From NCBI RefSeq assembly GCF_001984175.1, contig NZ_MTQP01000069.1, forward strand, positions 744,001-808,000: a stretch of DNA of 64,000 nt, read 5' to 3'. Source of the DNA: Saccharothrix sp. ALI-22-I. GTDB taxonomy: Bacteria; Actinomycetota; Actinomycetes; Mycobacteriales; Pseudonocardiaceae. A program made the position numbers and the translations under genes. Positions 42,231 to 50,207 of the stretch are shown one piece after another (the stretch's first letter is position 1; every line of letters begins with the position of its first letter). The notes under the pieces were generated by a model that was given only the letters and a program-made list of their open reading frames with translations, was not told the DNA's origin and made no database searches.

Positions 42231-42605
42231 ATGGCCACCGTGGAGCTGACCGCGGAGAACTTCGACGAGGTTGTCGGCGGCTCCGAGATGGTCTTGGTCG
42301 ACTTCTGGGCCGACTGGTGCGGACCGTGCAAGCAGTTCGGCCCGACCTACGAGAAGTCCGCCGAGAAGCACACCGACGTCGTGTTCGGCAAGGTCGACAC
42401 CGAGGCGCAGCAGCAGCTGGCGGCGGCGTTCCAGATCCGCTCGATCCCGACGCTGATGATCGTGCGCGACGGTGTCGTCCTCTACGCCCAGCCCGGTGCC
42501 CTGCCGGAGTCGGCGTTGGAGGACCTGATCGAGCAGGCCCGCAAGGTCGACATGGACGAGGTGCGCAAGCAGGTCGCGGAGCAGAACGCCGAACAGCAGG
42601 CCTGA
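42231..42605 (+). CDS. trxA: Thioredoxin
   Basis: 124 residues from ATG 42231, with AAGGAGG 4-10 nt upstream. The active site WCGPC (about 30-34) lies in VLVDFWADWCGPCKQFGP; the cis-Pro loop is IRSIPTLMIVRDG (about 74-86). The C-terminal extension (MDEVRKQVAEQNAEQQA) is a short charged helix. It reduces protein disulfides in the cytoplasm. No thioredoxin reductase is adjacent. The SigR-type promoter fits a disulfide-stress gene. Confidence 0.95.
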   Translation: MATVELTAENFDEVVGGSEMVLVDFWADWCGPCKQFGPTYEKSAEKHTDVVFGKVDTEAQQQLAAAFQIRSIPTLMIVRDGVVLYAQPGALPESALEDLIEQARKVDMDEVRKQVAEQNAEQQA

Positions 42606-42647
42606 TCCGATCCACCGATCAGTCCGATCCGATCCACCGATCAGTCC
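42604..42647. repeat. Perfect 22-bp tandem duplication at the trxA/BrkB gene ends
   Basis: The unit GATCCGATCCACCGATCAGT plus CC occurs at 42604-42625 and 42626-42647 with no mismatch. It begins just inside the trxA stop and runs over the stop codon and last residue of the convergent BrkB gene. Probably a recent slippage product, or two protein or RNA sites. Confidence 0.7.
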
Positions 42648-43567
42648 ATCGCGGTCGTGTCGCGGGGTGGGGCCACCGGGTCCTGCCCCGCGGGCTGTCC
42701 GGCCTCGATCCGCCGGCCCCGCTCCAGCTCCGCGTCCAGTTCCGCGCCGAGCAGCAGCGCCAGGTTCGAGATCCACAGCCACACCAGGAAGATGATCACA
42801 CCGGCCAGTGAGCCGTAGGTCTTGTTGTAGGACCCGAAGTTCGCCACGTAGAACGCGAAGCCGAACGACGCGGCGACCCACACCAGCACGGTGACCAGGC
42901 CGCCCGGCGTGATCCACAGGAAGCTCGGCTGCCGCACGTTCGGCGACGCCCAGAACAGCAGGCCGATCGCCAGGCTGGCGAGCAGGAACAGCACCGGCCA
43001 CTTCGCGATGTCCCACACCGTCACGAACGTCGGGCCCAGCCCGATCAGGTTGCCCAGCCACTCGGCCACCCCTCCGGTGAGCGTCACACCGAGGGCTGTC
43101 AGCGCCAGCAGCACCACCACGCCGATCGTCAGCGCCAGTCGCAGCGGGATGACCTTCCAGATCGGCCGGCCCTCCTCGACGTCGTAGATCGAGTTCGACG
43201 CGCGCATGAACGCGCCGACGTACCCCGAGGCCGACCACAGCGCGGCGACCAGACCGACGATCGCGAACAGCCCGCTGGCCTCGGACTTCTGCAAGTTCTC
43301 GATCGCGCCCGCGATGGTGTCCTTGGCCTCGCCCGGCCCCAGCACGTCCAGGCTGTCCACAATGGTCTGCGTCGCGCTCGGTCCGAGCAGCCCCAGCAGC
43401 GCGGTCAACAGCAGCAGACCGGGGAACAGCGACAGCACGGCGTAGTAGGTCAGGGCGGCGGCCCAGTCGGTGAGGTCGTCGTCCTTGAACTCCTTGACGG
43501 TCCGCTTGAGCACGGCCCACCACGACCGCCTCGGCAGTTGGGTGGGCGCCTCGGGTGCCTGTGCCAT
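42641..43567 (-). CDS. YihY/BrkB-family membrane protein
   Basis: 308 residues from ATG 43567. The family opening DLTDWAAALTYYAVLSLFPG (about 30-50) is clear. Six membrane helices follow, with GYVGAFMRASNSIYDVEEGR after helix 2 and the C-terminal YNKTYGSLAGVIIFLVWLWI motif. The cytoplasmic tail is basic and acidic. Once called ribonuclease BN, the family is now seen as integral membrane proteins of unknown transport function. Confidence 0.9.
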   Translation of the reverse strand: MAQAPEAPTQLPRRSWWAVLKRTVKEFKDDDLTDWAAALTYYAVLSLFPGLLLLTALLGLLGPSATQTIVDSLDVLGPGEAKDTIAGAIENLQKSEASGLFAIVGLVAALWSASGYVGAFMRASNSIYDVEEGRPIWKVIPLRLALTIGVVVLLALTALGVTLTGGVAEWLGNLIGLGPTFVTVWDIAKWPVLFLLASLAIGLLFWASPNVRQPSFLWITPGGLVTVLVWVAASFGFAFYVANFGSYNKTYGSLAGVIIFLVWLWISNLALLLGAELDAELERGRRIEAGQPAGQDPVAPPRDTTAMD

Positions 43568-43593
43568 GGCGGACGGGTTCCCCCGAACACGGT

Positions 43594-43619
43594 GCGTACA
43601 CCCACGCGTTTTCGGGTAG
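43594..43619 (+). promoter_or_regulatory. SigB/SigF-like promoter of the holin-like/DUF3618/DUF4235 operon
   Basis: GCGT (43594-43597), 16 nt, GGGTAG (43614-43619), about 30 nt before ATG 43650. The last base is G instead of C/T. The gene products resemble membrane stress proteins, which fits. Confidence 0.4.
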
Positions 43620-43649
43620 TCGGAGGTCGAGTGGAGAGAGGAGACGGAC

Positions 43650-44102
43650 ATGAGTCACGTCGCCACCACCCGCACGGACGACCGTACCTCCGATCGCGTC
43701 ACCGGGCACGCCACCGACCACGAGCCGTCCACCGCCGAACTGGTGAACAGGCTGTCGGAGCAGGTGACGCGGCTGGCGCGGGACGAGATCCGGTTGGCCG
43801 CGGCCGAGATGCGCACCAAGGGCAAGCGCGTCGGCACCGGTGCCGGGCTGCTCGGCGGTGCGGGCGTGCTGGCCTGGTTCGGCCTGATGACGGTGCTCGC
43901 GGGGCTGGTGCTGTTGCTGGCCACGGTCATGCCGGCGTGGATCGCGGCGTTCGTGGTCGCGGTGGCCCTGTTCGCCGTCGCGGGCGTGCTCGCGCTGGTC
44001 GGCCGCAAGCAGATCGACCGCGGCACCCCACCGGTGCCGGAAGAGGCCATCGCGGGCGTCAAGCAGGACATCGCCACAGTGAGCGAGAGGGCACACCGAT
44101 GA
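43650..44102 (+). CDS. Holin-like membrane protein (Phage_holin_3_6/DUF1469 type)
   Basis: 150 residues from ATG 43650 with GAGAGAGGAG upstream. A polar N-terminus with STAELVNRLSEQVTRLARDE and IRLAAAEMRTKGKRVGTGAG leads to two hydrophobic helices (about 74-93 and 97-118). This is the actinobacterial group named for phage holins, yet found in chromosomal operons with DUF3618 and DUF4235 genes, as here. It is not evidence of a prophage. Confidence 0.85.
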   Translation: MSHVATTRTDDRTSDRVTGHATDHEPSTAELVNRLSEQVTRLARDEIRLAAAEMRTKGKRVGTGAGLLGGAGVLAWFGLMTVLAGLVLLLATVMPAWIAAFVVAVALFAVAGVLALVGRKQIDRGTPPVPEEAIAGVKQDIATVSERAHR

Positions 44103-44659
44103 GCGGCAAGGACGTCCCCAAGGACCCGGACGAGCTGCGCGCCGATGTCGAGCAGACCCGACGCGACCTCGGCAACACCGTGGAAGCGCTCGTGCACAAG
44201 ACCGACGTGCCCGGACGGGTCAAGGAGAAGGCGCACGAGGGAGTGGAACAGGTGAAGGAGACCGCTACGCGGGCCAACGCGGCCGTCTCGGCGGCGGCGG
44301 GCAAGACGACCGCCGCGGTCAGCCACGCCGCCGACAAGGCGGGCGAGCAGGTCAGTGTGGTCGGCGAGAAGGCCGGCGCCGTGGCCACCCAGGTCGGCCA
44401 CAAGGCGAGCGAAGTGGCAGGTCAGGTGGGCCACAAGGCGAGCGAGGTCGCGGGCCAGGTCGGCGAGAAGGCCGGTGTGGTCGCCGGCCAGGTGAGCGAG
44501 AAGGCCGCCCAGGCGGTCGAGGCGCTGCCGCCGCCCGTGCAGCAGCGCGTCGAGCAGGGCGTGCAGCAGGCCCGCCGGCACCCCGGCGCGGTCACGGCGG
44601 GCGCGGTCGCCGTCGTGCTGCTGCTGTGGAGGCTCCTGCGCAGGAGGCGGTCGGCATGA
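44099..44659 (+). CDS. DUF3618 protein with 11-residue amphipathic repeats and C-terminal anchor
   Basis: 186 residues from ATG 44099 (ATGA overlap). Residues 8-35 (PDELRADVEQTRRDLGNTVE) are the DUF3618 motif. The middle third is built of 11-residue units, QVGHKASEVAG twice then QVGEKAGVVAG and QVSEKAAQAVE, as in membrane-binding LEA or apolipoprotein-like helices. Residues about 163-179 form one membrane helix and the chain ends in RRRRSA. It probably coats or anchors to the inner face of the membrane. Confidence 0.85.
   Translation: MSGKDVPKDPDELRADVEQTRRDLGNTVEALVHKTDVPGRVKEKAHEGVEQVKETATRANAAVSAAAGKTTAAVSHAADKAGEQVSVVGEKAGAVATQVGHKASEVAGQVGHKASEVAGQVGEKAGVVAGQVSEKAAQAVEALPPPVQQRVEQGVQQARRHPGAVTAGAVAVVLLLWRLLRRRRSA
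44390..44488 (+). repeat. 33-bp tandem repeats inside the DUF3618 gene
   Basis: Units at 44390-44422, 44423-44455 and 44456-44488 each begin CAGGT(C/G)GGC and encode 11 residues; a fourth degenerate unit follows. The first two are nearly identical, so the array could expand or contract. Confidence 0.8.
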
Positions 44660-44940
44660 GCAAGCTGCTCTACCGACCTCTCGGGCTGCTGTTCAGCGTG
44701 CTCGGCGGGCTCGCCGCCAGCGCTTTGTTCGGCCAGGTGTGGAAGCTGATCACCGGCACCAAGGAAGCCCCGACCGCGACCCAGAAGGACCGCGGCTGGG
44801 GCGAGGTGCTGCTGGCCGCGACCGTCCAGGGCGCCATCTTCGGCCTGGTGAAGGCCGCGATCGATCGGGGTGGCGCCACCGGCTACGACCGGCTCACCGG
44901 CGAATGGCCCGGTGACACGAACAAGCACGACGGCGACTGA
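44656..44940 (+). CDS. DUF4235 membrane protein
   Basis: 94 residues from ATG 44656 (ATGA overlap). YRPLGLLFSVLGGLAASALF is a first membrane helix; GEVLLAATVQGAIFGLVKAA a second; DRGGATGYDRLTGEWPGD closes the family pattern. Two-helix hairpin with both ends cytoplasmic is likely. Function unknown. Third gene of the operon, followed by a terminator. Confidence 0.85.
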   Translation: MSKLLYRPLGLLFSVLGGLAASALFGQVWKLITGTKEAPTATQKDRGWGEVLLAATVQGAIFGLVKAAIDRGGATGYDRLTGEWPGDTNKHDGD

Positions 44941-44947
44941 CACCCGG

Positions 44948-44982
44948 CTGGGCCAGGAGGGCGGTTCGTCCTCTTGGCCCAG
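44948..44982 (+). terminator. Terminator after the DUF4235 gene
   Basis: CTGGGCCAGGAGG (44948-44960) pairs with CCTCTTGGCCCAG (44970-44982), 13 bp with one G-T pair and a 9-nt loop. No T-run, normal for this DNA. Confidence 0.75.
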
Positions 44983-45018
44983 TCCTCGCCCTGGGGCGTC
45001 AGAGGTGCCCCTTGCGCC

Positions 45019-45064
45019 GCATCCACGACAGGCCGCATCCACGACAGGGCGCATCCACGACAGG
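45019..45064. repeat. Three 16-bp tandem repeats in an intergenic region
   Basis: GCATCCACGACAGG starts at 45019, 45035 and 45051, each followed by a 2-nt spacer. The array lies between the DUF4235 terminator and the end of the small acidic gene. Nothing else is recognisable between 44983 and 45102. Confidence 0.8.
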
Positions 45065-45102
45065 GCGGCCCACAGGCTCCTCTGACCTGCGAGGATGTTC
45101 CA

Positions 45103-45288
45103 CTATGACGGCGGTTCGTCCGCCCTACCGCGCTTCTCGTCCTCGTCGATGAACTGTTCCGGGTCAACGTCGAGGTTGGGCGGCTCGGGCGTACCCGCCG
45201 AGTGCGGCGGATCGGGGTTGATCGGTCCTTCGGTCTCACCCAGGTCTTCTTCGTCGCGTTCTTCGATTGGCTCTCCGGGTTCGGTCAT
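45103..45288 (-). CDS. Small acidic protein of unknown function
   Basis: 61 residues from ATG 45288. About a third of residues are Asp or Glu (PIEERDEEDLGETEG, DVDPEQFIDEDEK) and Pro is common, so it is probably disordered and soluble. No Shine-Dalgarno, but GGGTAC lies 9 nt before the ATG with GGTT 16 nt further up, the same leaderless stress-promoter form found at 5820, 7166 and 58956. That supports a real gene. No family recognised. Confidence 0.65.
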   Translation of the reverse strand: MTEPGEPIEERDEEDLGETEGPINPDPPHSAGTPEPPNLDVDPEQFIDEDEKRGRADEPPS

Positions 45289-45297
45289 GCCGTCGAA

Positions 45298-45323
45298 GTA
45301 CCCCGACACACCCGCTTGGAACC
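45298..45323 (-). promoter_or_regulatory. SigB/SigF-type leaderless promoter of the small acidic gene
   Basis: Minus strand GGTT (45323-45320), 16 nt, GGGTAC (45303-45298), 9 nt, ATG 45288. Full match to GNNT-N14-16-GGGTAY. Confidence 0.58.
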
Positions 45324-45367
45324 AGTCCGATTCACCCGGCCGGGCTAACGGACTTAACAGCGTCGGA

Positions 45368-46129
45368 TCAGAACCGGGGCGTCCGCTTCTCCAGGAACGC
45401 CGCCACGCCCTCCGCGTACTCCGCGCTGTGCACGGCCTCGTCGTACAGCGCCCGCACGGCGTCGTCCTCGTCGTGCTGCCCGTCGGTGATCCGGTTGACG
45501 ATCTGCTTCGCGCCGCGGACGCTGACCTGGGCGCGGGCGGCGATCGTCTCGGACAGCTGCTTGACCCGCGCCTCCAGCGCGTCGGCCGGGTGCACCTCGT
45601 TGACCAGGCCGATCCGCAGCGCGGTGGCCGCGTCGACGATCTCGCCACCGAACAGGATCTGCTTCGCCCACGCCGGGCCGACCACGTCGACCAACCGCTT
45701 GGTGGAAGTGAAGTTGTAGACGATGCCGAGCTTGGCGGGCGTGATGCCGAACCGGGCGTCCGCCGCCGCCACCCGCAGGTCGCAAGCCAGCGCGATCTCG
45801 CAGCCGCCGCCGATGCAGAATCCGGTGATCGCGGCGATGGTGGGCTTGCCGAGGGTGGCGATGGCGCGTTCGCCGTTGTGCACGGCCTCGCTGTACCGGG
45901 CCGCGCCGTCCGCGCCCTTGCGCAGGGTGGAGAACTCGCTGATGTCCGCGCCCGCCGAGAAGTGCTCGCCACCGCGTACCACCAGCACGCGCACCGCGTC
46001 GTCTTTTTCCACCTGGGTCAGCAGGCCGGGCAGCGCGGACCACATGTCGTAGCTCATGGCGTTGCGCTTGGCCGGGCGGTCGATGGTCAACACCGCCACC
46101 GGGCCTGCGGTGTCGAGCCTCAGCGTCAT
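45368..46129 (-). CDS. Enoyl-CoA hydratase/isomerase family protein
   Basis: 253 residues, ATG 46129. The crotonase fold shows RPAKRNAMSYDMWSALPGLL (about 19-38), the oxyanion segment GGEHFSAGADISEF (about 52-65), KPTIAAITGFCIGGGCEIAL (about 94-113) and FGITPAKLGIVYNF (about 124-137). In place of the second catalytic Glu of true hydratases the sequence has Lys-Leu-Gly, so hydratase activity is doubtful and an isomerase- or thioesterase-like role is possible. Ends with the family's FLEKRTPRF tail. Confidence 0.87.
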   Translation of the reverse strand: MTLRLDTAGPVAVLTIDRPAKRNAMSYDMWSALPGLLTQVEKDDAVRVLVVRGGEHFSAGADISEFSTLRKGADGAARYSEAVHNGERAIATLGKPTIAAITGFCIGGGCEIALACDLRVAAADARFGITPAKLGIVYNFTSTKRLVDVVGPAWAKQILFGGEIVDAATALRIGLVNEVHPADALEARVKQLSETIAARAQVSVRGAKQIVNRITDGQHDEDDAVRALYDEAVHSAEYAEGVAAFLEKRTPRF

Positions 46130-46175
46130 TACCGGAGGGTAAAGCGTGACCGGCGGTCGCCGGGAGTGAGCGCCC

Positions 46176-46796
46176 TCACGAGGAGAGGATCGAGAAGGCC
46201 AAGCCGCCGATCACCGCGCCCAGGACCGCGCCGACGACGACCTGCGCCTTCGTGTGGTCGCCCAGCGCCACCCGTGACCAGGCCACCAACGCCACCAGCG
46301 GCGCGGCCAGGAGCACCCAGGGGCCGTAGGTGATGGTCAGGACCGCCACCGCGCCCGCCGCTACCGCCGAGTGGACCGATACCTTCCAGCCGCGCCCGCC
46401 GTTCACCGGCAGGCCGAACGTCACCGCCAGGCAGATGAGCAGGCTGAGGAACATCGACAACGCCAGCGCCACCATCGCCCTCGGCGCACCGCCGAACGTC
46501 AGTGCGGCGATCCCCAGACCGAGTGACGCCACGCAGACCAGCAACGGCACCAGCCGTCCCTCGCGATTGGTCACGTGGTGGCCTTCCCACCGGCCCCGCC
46601 GCGCACCGCGCACGATCACCGCCATCGGGATGACCGACCCGGTCAACCCCACCACCGCGCCCCACAGCAGCGTCTCCGGCAGGCTCCTGGTGGCACGCCA
46701 AGCCACCAACAACGGCAGGCTCAGCACGAGCACCCACGGCGCCAACACCTCCGTGACCAGTCGAGCCAACGGTGGTGCGGAAGTGCGAGCAGTCAC
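46176..46796 (-). CDS. PAP2-like membrane phosphatase
   Basis: 206 residues from GTG 46796 (GTG 46805 possible). Five or six hydrophobic helices. A degenerate PAP2 motif is visible: GWKVSVHSAVAAGAV (the SGH-like block, with Ser-Val-His) and WSRVALGDHTKAQVVVGAVLG (SRx5HxxxQ instead of D). Such proteins dephosphorylate lipid phosphates or undecaprenyl diphosphate. The changed residues make activity uncertain. Confidence 0.7.
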   Translation of the reverse strand: MTARTSAPPLARLVTEVLAPWVLVLSLPLLVAWRATRSLPETLLWGAVVGLTGSVIPMAVIVRGARRGRWEGHHVTNREGRLVPLLVCVASLGLGIAALTFGGAPRAMVALALSMFLSLLICLAVTFGLPVNGGRGWKVSVHSAVAAGAVAVLTITYGPWVLLAAPLVALVAWSRVALGDHTKAQVVVGAVLGAVIGGLAFSILSS

Positions 46797-46813
46797 GCCG
46801 CACACCTTAGACC

Positions 46814-46998
46814 GCGAGAGTCGAACACTCGGGTAGCGAGAGTCGAACCCCCAAGTCGCGCGTGTCCAACGTTCGCGTCACGCGTGTCCAACATTCAGAA
46901 CACCCGAGTTGAACACTCGGAACGTCGGCCGACTGTCCTGAGTGTTCAACTCGGGGTACCGGAACGTTGGACACGCGCGTTCTGAACGTTGGACACGC
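46814..46998. repeat. Nested direct and inverted repeat cluster
   Basis: Two short motifs recur. Motif A, GAGTYGAACACTCGG-like, at 46814-46833, 46836-46855 (degenerate), 46903-46920 and inverted at 46940-46955. Motif B, GCGTGTCCAACGTTC, at 46860-46874, 46882-46896 (one change) and inverted at 46962-46976 and 46984-46998. The order B-B-A / A'-B'-B' makes a large imperfect palindrome centred near 46930. It fills the gap between two minus-strand genes; no coding potential. Confidence 0.85.
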
Positions 46999-47024
46999 GG
47001 GGGCTGGGGGTTCGGCTCTCGGGT

Positions 47025-47957
47025 TTAGCGGTAGGTGTTGCGGGTGTAGGTGAGGCTGAACGTGCCGCGGTTGGCGAAGTAGACCGAGACCAGGTAGGCG
47101 GGGTCGGTGGCGAGCATGCCGCGCGGGAGGTCGTTGCCGTCGTTGGCGTCGTCCCAGCCCCAGGCGGTGTTGGCTGCGTTGTCCTTGCCGTTGTCACCGC
47201 GGAACGTGCCCCAACTCGCGAACGTGGTGGAGCTGTTGCGCTGCGCCCACAGACCACCGGCGGCGAAGGTGTCCACGAGCCGGTAGCCGACCGACCGGTC
47301 GTTGCCGCCCGACGGCACCTCGCCGGTCGTGCTCGGCACGTAGACCACGCCGTCGCCGCCGGGGAACTCCGCGCCGTTCCACGCGTACAGGCCGTGGCCC
47401 TTGGCTTCCTGGCGGGTGGTCGGCCGGGTGCCGTTGAGCCGCAGGGTGCCGTCGGTGCCCTCCCGTCCGGAGGTGAACGTGCTGCCCGCCGGGACGTAGG
47501 AGTAGAAGTCGCTGTGCGCCACCGTCACCACGGCTTCGAGCTTGCCGTAGGCCGAACCGTCCTTGCGGACCGTCGCCAGCATGCCCTCCATGTCGTTCTC
47601 GTGCGTGGTCAGCCCGAGCGGGTCGGGCGAGTCCTCCCAGTCACGCGGGTGGTAGAAGCTGTAGACCACGAACCAGTGCGTCGAGGTCTCCACGACCGAG
47701 TAGTATGCGGCGCCGGTGAGGCGGGCGAGCGAGTCGTCCTGGCTCTCCCAGTTGTTCAGCGCGTTCCACTCGCCGTCGAAGTCCACAGAGGACAGGTAGT
47801 CGGCGTCGTAGTCGGACGAGTCCGTGTCCTGGTAGTGGACCGGCGCCCAGTGGAAGGCGAGTTCGGCGTCGGTCGCGGCGTGCGCCGGGGTCGTGAGGAA
47901 TGCCGATAACGTGGCGGCCGCGAACAGGGACGCGGCGATCTTGCGTGCAGGGGACAT
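47025..47957 (-). CDS. Secreted protein of unknown function, NPP1/Vps62-like
   Basis: 310 residues from ATG 47957 (CGGAGGTGGAG upstream). Signal peptide MSPARKIAASLFAAATLSAF with cleavage after AHA (about 27). The mature chain opens LAFHWAPVHYQDTDSSDYDA, has FVVYSFYHPRDWEDSPDPLG and THENDMEGMLATV, a pattern reminiscent of necrosis-inducing NPP1 (GHRHDWE) and Vps62 proteins, then YGKLEAVVTVAHSDFYSY. The resemblance is by eye only. It is probably exported to the medium. Single gene upstream of the repeat cluster. Confidence 0.7.
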   Translation of the reverse strand: MSPARKIAASLFAAATLSAFLTTPAHAATDAELAFHWAPVHYQDTDSSDYDADYLSSVDFDGEWNALNNWESQDDSLARLTGAAYYSVVETSTHWFVVYSFYHPRDWEDSPDPLGLTTHENDMEGMLATVRKDGSAYGKLEAVVTVAHSDFYSYVPAGSTFTSGREGTDGTLRLNGTRPTTRQEAKGHGLYAWNGAEFPGGDGVVYVPSTTGEVPSGGNDRSVGYRLVDTFAAGGLWAQRNSSTTFASWGTFRGDNGKDNAANTAWGWDDANDGNDLPRGMLATDPAYLVSVYFANRGTFSLTYTRNTYR

Positions 47958-48143
47958 GCTCCACCTCCGTCAGGGTTGCCCGTCGGAGCCAACGGGCCGC
48001 GCTGAACCCTGCGGTGAAGAAACGACCAACACAAGAGATATTCAGGTGGTCATTTTCAAGACGCCTGCCAGGCCGCCAGAACCCTTCGGAACGCCGAACG
48101 TTCCACCTGATCGGGGCAGCGAGGTATTCGCGTTGAGACGACG

Positions 48144-48186
48144 CGCCCTCCCGTCCACGACGCGATGGCCTCGTGGACGGAGGGCG
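48144..48186 (-). terminator. Terminator after the SGNH esterase gene
   Basis: CGCCCTCCCGTCCACGA (48144-48160) pairs with TCGTGGACGGAGGGCG (48171-48186), one bulge, 10-nt loop, 53 bp downstream of the esterase stop. The rest of 47958-48238 holds only the Shine-Dalgarno of the secreted protein gene. Confidence 0.75.
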
Positions 48187-48238
48187 GGCGGTGGCTGGTA
48201 CCGGTACCGGCCCCGGCGCAGCTGTTGTCGTATTCGCC

Positions 48239-49102
48239 TCAGTACGGTGCGGTCGTGGGCCAGACGATCGCGCTGGTGGGGATGGTTTCGGTGAGTCGCC
48301 GGAGATAGGTGGACGGCAGGGCGCCCTGGTTTCGCAACGCGGTGGCGATGAGTCGGGCGACCTCGATCGCACCGAACGCCTGGAAGTGCGTGTTGTCCTG
48401 GATGCCGTCGGGGTAGTTGGGGTACTGCCCGGCCGCCAGGTGCATGAAGTGCTTCTTCGTTCCCTCGACGCCTTCGCGGTTCCACAGCGCCATGCTGGAC
48501 GCGGTCAGGTCGATCAGCGGTACGCCTTTGGCCGCCGCGAGTTCGCGCATCGCCGCCGGGTAGGCGCCGTGCGACGGGGAAGCGACCCCCGCGCTGGTGA
48601 AGCGGCGTCGTTCCACGGGCGTGATCAGGATCGGGATCGCTCCCTTGGCCCGGCTCTTGTCGATGTACTGGGAGAGATACGACTTGTACGTTGTCGACGG
48701 CTCGGTGTAGCGGGTCGGGTCCTCGATCTTCTCGTCGTTGTGCCCGAACGAGATGAGCAGGTAGTCACCGCTCTTGATCAGGCCCAGGATGTGGTCGAGC
48801 CGGCCCAGGTCGATGAAGCTCTTGGAACTGGCCCCCGACTTGGCCACGTTCACCGCCACGGCCTTGGAGGTGAGGAACACCGGCAGCGCCTGCCCCCAGC
48901 CGGTCCGGGGAGCCAGCGAGGACACATAAGTCGACCCGGTGGAGTCTCCCGCGATGTAGACACGAACGGGGGCCGCCGCCGAGGCACCCGCCACCGTGAC
49001 GGCCATCGGAGCGATCGATAACGCTGCCACAACACCGATGACCGCAGGCGTGACGAGCCGTCGGCCCTTGAACCGTTGCCACATCGGACGTTTGAGGAGC
49101 AT
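48239..49102 (-). CDS. Secreted SGNH esterase, rhamnogalacturonan-acetylesterase-like (CE12)
   Basis: 287 residues from ATG 49102. A long signal peptide (about 1-44, hydrophobic VTPAVIGVVAALSIAPMAVT, ending ASAAA). SGNH blocks: RVYIAGDSTGSTY (Ser, about 47-59), NVAKSGASSKSF (Gly), ISFGHNDEKIED (Asn) and GIQDNTHFQAFGA (Asp and His). This layout and DNTHFQ match rhamnogalacturonan acetylesterases, which remove acetyl groups from pectin. Fits a saprophyte that also degrades xyloglucan. Confidence 0.87.
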   Translation of the reverse strand: MLLKRPMWQRFKGRRLVTPAVIGVVAALSIAPMAVTVAGASAAAPVRVYIAGDSTGSTYVSSLAPRTGWGQALPVFLTSKAVAVNVAKSGASSKSFIDLGRLDHILGLIKSGDYLLISFGHNDEKIEDPTRYTEPSTTYKSYLSQYIDKSRAKGAIPILITPVERRRFTSAGVASPSHGAYPAAMRELAAAKGVPLIDLTASSMALWNREGVEGTKKHFMHLAAGQYPNYPDGIQDNTHFQAFGAIEVARLIATALRNQGALPSTYLRRLTETIPTSAIVWPTTAPY

Positions 49103-49217
49103 GCGTCGTCTTCCCTTCCGGAGGTCGACGGCCTGGGGCGCTCCCCGAGACCGACGGATCGATCAGCGCGCCCGTACCCCGCGCGCTCCAGGCGGATAAC
49201 CGCACTCGCCGACCGGA

Positions 49218-50015
49218 TTAAGCGGCCGGGAACATCCGGGCCATGCCCGGTGGTGGGGTGAACGGGCGCCAGCGGCCCGCGCGTTGGGCGAGGCGGTCGG
49301 CGATCACCCACAGCACGGAGGAGTTGTAGCCGTAGCCGAGGTGACTGGAGGCCACCGCGACGTTCTCCCGCCGCGCGCCGGGCGTCGAGACGCACGCCTG
49401 CCACGCCACGATGCCGTCCGACTTCGAGTACACCGACGTCGACGGCACCGGGAACGGCGGGCGGGTGTGCTCGGGTGGCGGTACGTCCGCGCCGGACACG
49501 TAGAACCGGGCCAGCAGCCGGTACACCGGGTTGACCCGCGTCTGCCGCAGGTCGGTCATCGCGTACGGGCTGCCGAGCGTGATCACCTGGCGCACCATCC
49601 CGGGGTGATCGCGGGCCAGTTCGCGGGCGAAGATGCCGCCCAGCGACCAGCCGACGACGCTCACCTTGCCGCCGACGGCCAGTTCCCGCAGCAACTCGCG
49701 CATCCCGCGCACGACCTCGACCGACGGCCCGATGTTCAGGCCCAGCCCCCAGCCGTGCACGTCGTAGCCCAGGCCGGTGAGGAACTTGCGCAGCATGGCG
49801 GTGGAGGCGTCGGTCCCGCCGAGGCCCGGCAGGACGAGGACGGTGTGGCCGTCGCCGCTCGGCGCGGCACGCAGCAGCGCACGGGTGGCGGCGAACTGGC
49901 CGATGTCGACGACGGCCCGGGTCGGCTCGGTGAGGTACCAGAGCAGGCTCGGCGCGGAATCCGGTGCCGCGTGCAGGTCAAGGTGGTCCGGTGGGATGTC
50001 CGGTAGTGCTGACAT
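49218..50015 (-). CDS. Alpha/beta hydrolase, esterase/lipase type
   Basis: 265 residues from ATG 50015 (GGGGAGGGG upstream). LPGLGGTDASTAMLRKFL (about 65-82) is the oxyanion region and VVGWSLGGIFARELAR (about 124-139) the nucleophile elbow. ITLGSPYAM and PSTSVYSKSDGIVAW (Asp) and ASSHLGYGYN (His) complete a triad. No signal peptide. Divergent from a WS/DGAT gene 193 bp away, so a link to neutral-lipid turnover is plausible but unproven. Confidence 0.85.
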   Translation of the reverse strand: MSALPDIPPDHLDLHAAPDSAPSLLWYLTEPTRAVVDIGQFAATRALLRAAPSGDGHTVLVLPGLGGTDASTAMLRKFLTGLGYDVHGWGLGLNIGPSVEVVRGMRELLRELAVGGKVSVVGWSLGGIFARELARDHPGMVRQVITLGSPYAMTDLRQTRVNPVYRLLARFYVSGADVPPPEHTRPPFPVPSTSVYSKSDGIVAWQACVSTPGARRENVAVASSHLGYGYNSSVLWVIADRLAQRAGRWRPFTPPPGMARMFPAA

Positions 50016-50207
50016 TGGCCCCTCCCCCCGCTCCGCGTCGAGCGCGCCCCACGTAACCATGATGTTTCGCGGCGATCGTTTACGCCAGTACCCAGAAGTC
50101 TCGATTTATGGCCGGCCGTCTCTTATGGCCTCTTATGGCCCGGCCGTCTCAACAGCCACTCGCGCGTCACCTGGACCGCGGTGTCGCCGCAGGCCTACGG
50201 TCGGGCC

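Noticed and set aside
43650..44102. Prophage, because of the holin-family name
   Set aside because: No phage structural, integrase or lysin genes are present. This family sits in chromosomal operons with DUF3618 and DUF4235 genes in actinomycetes.
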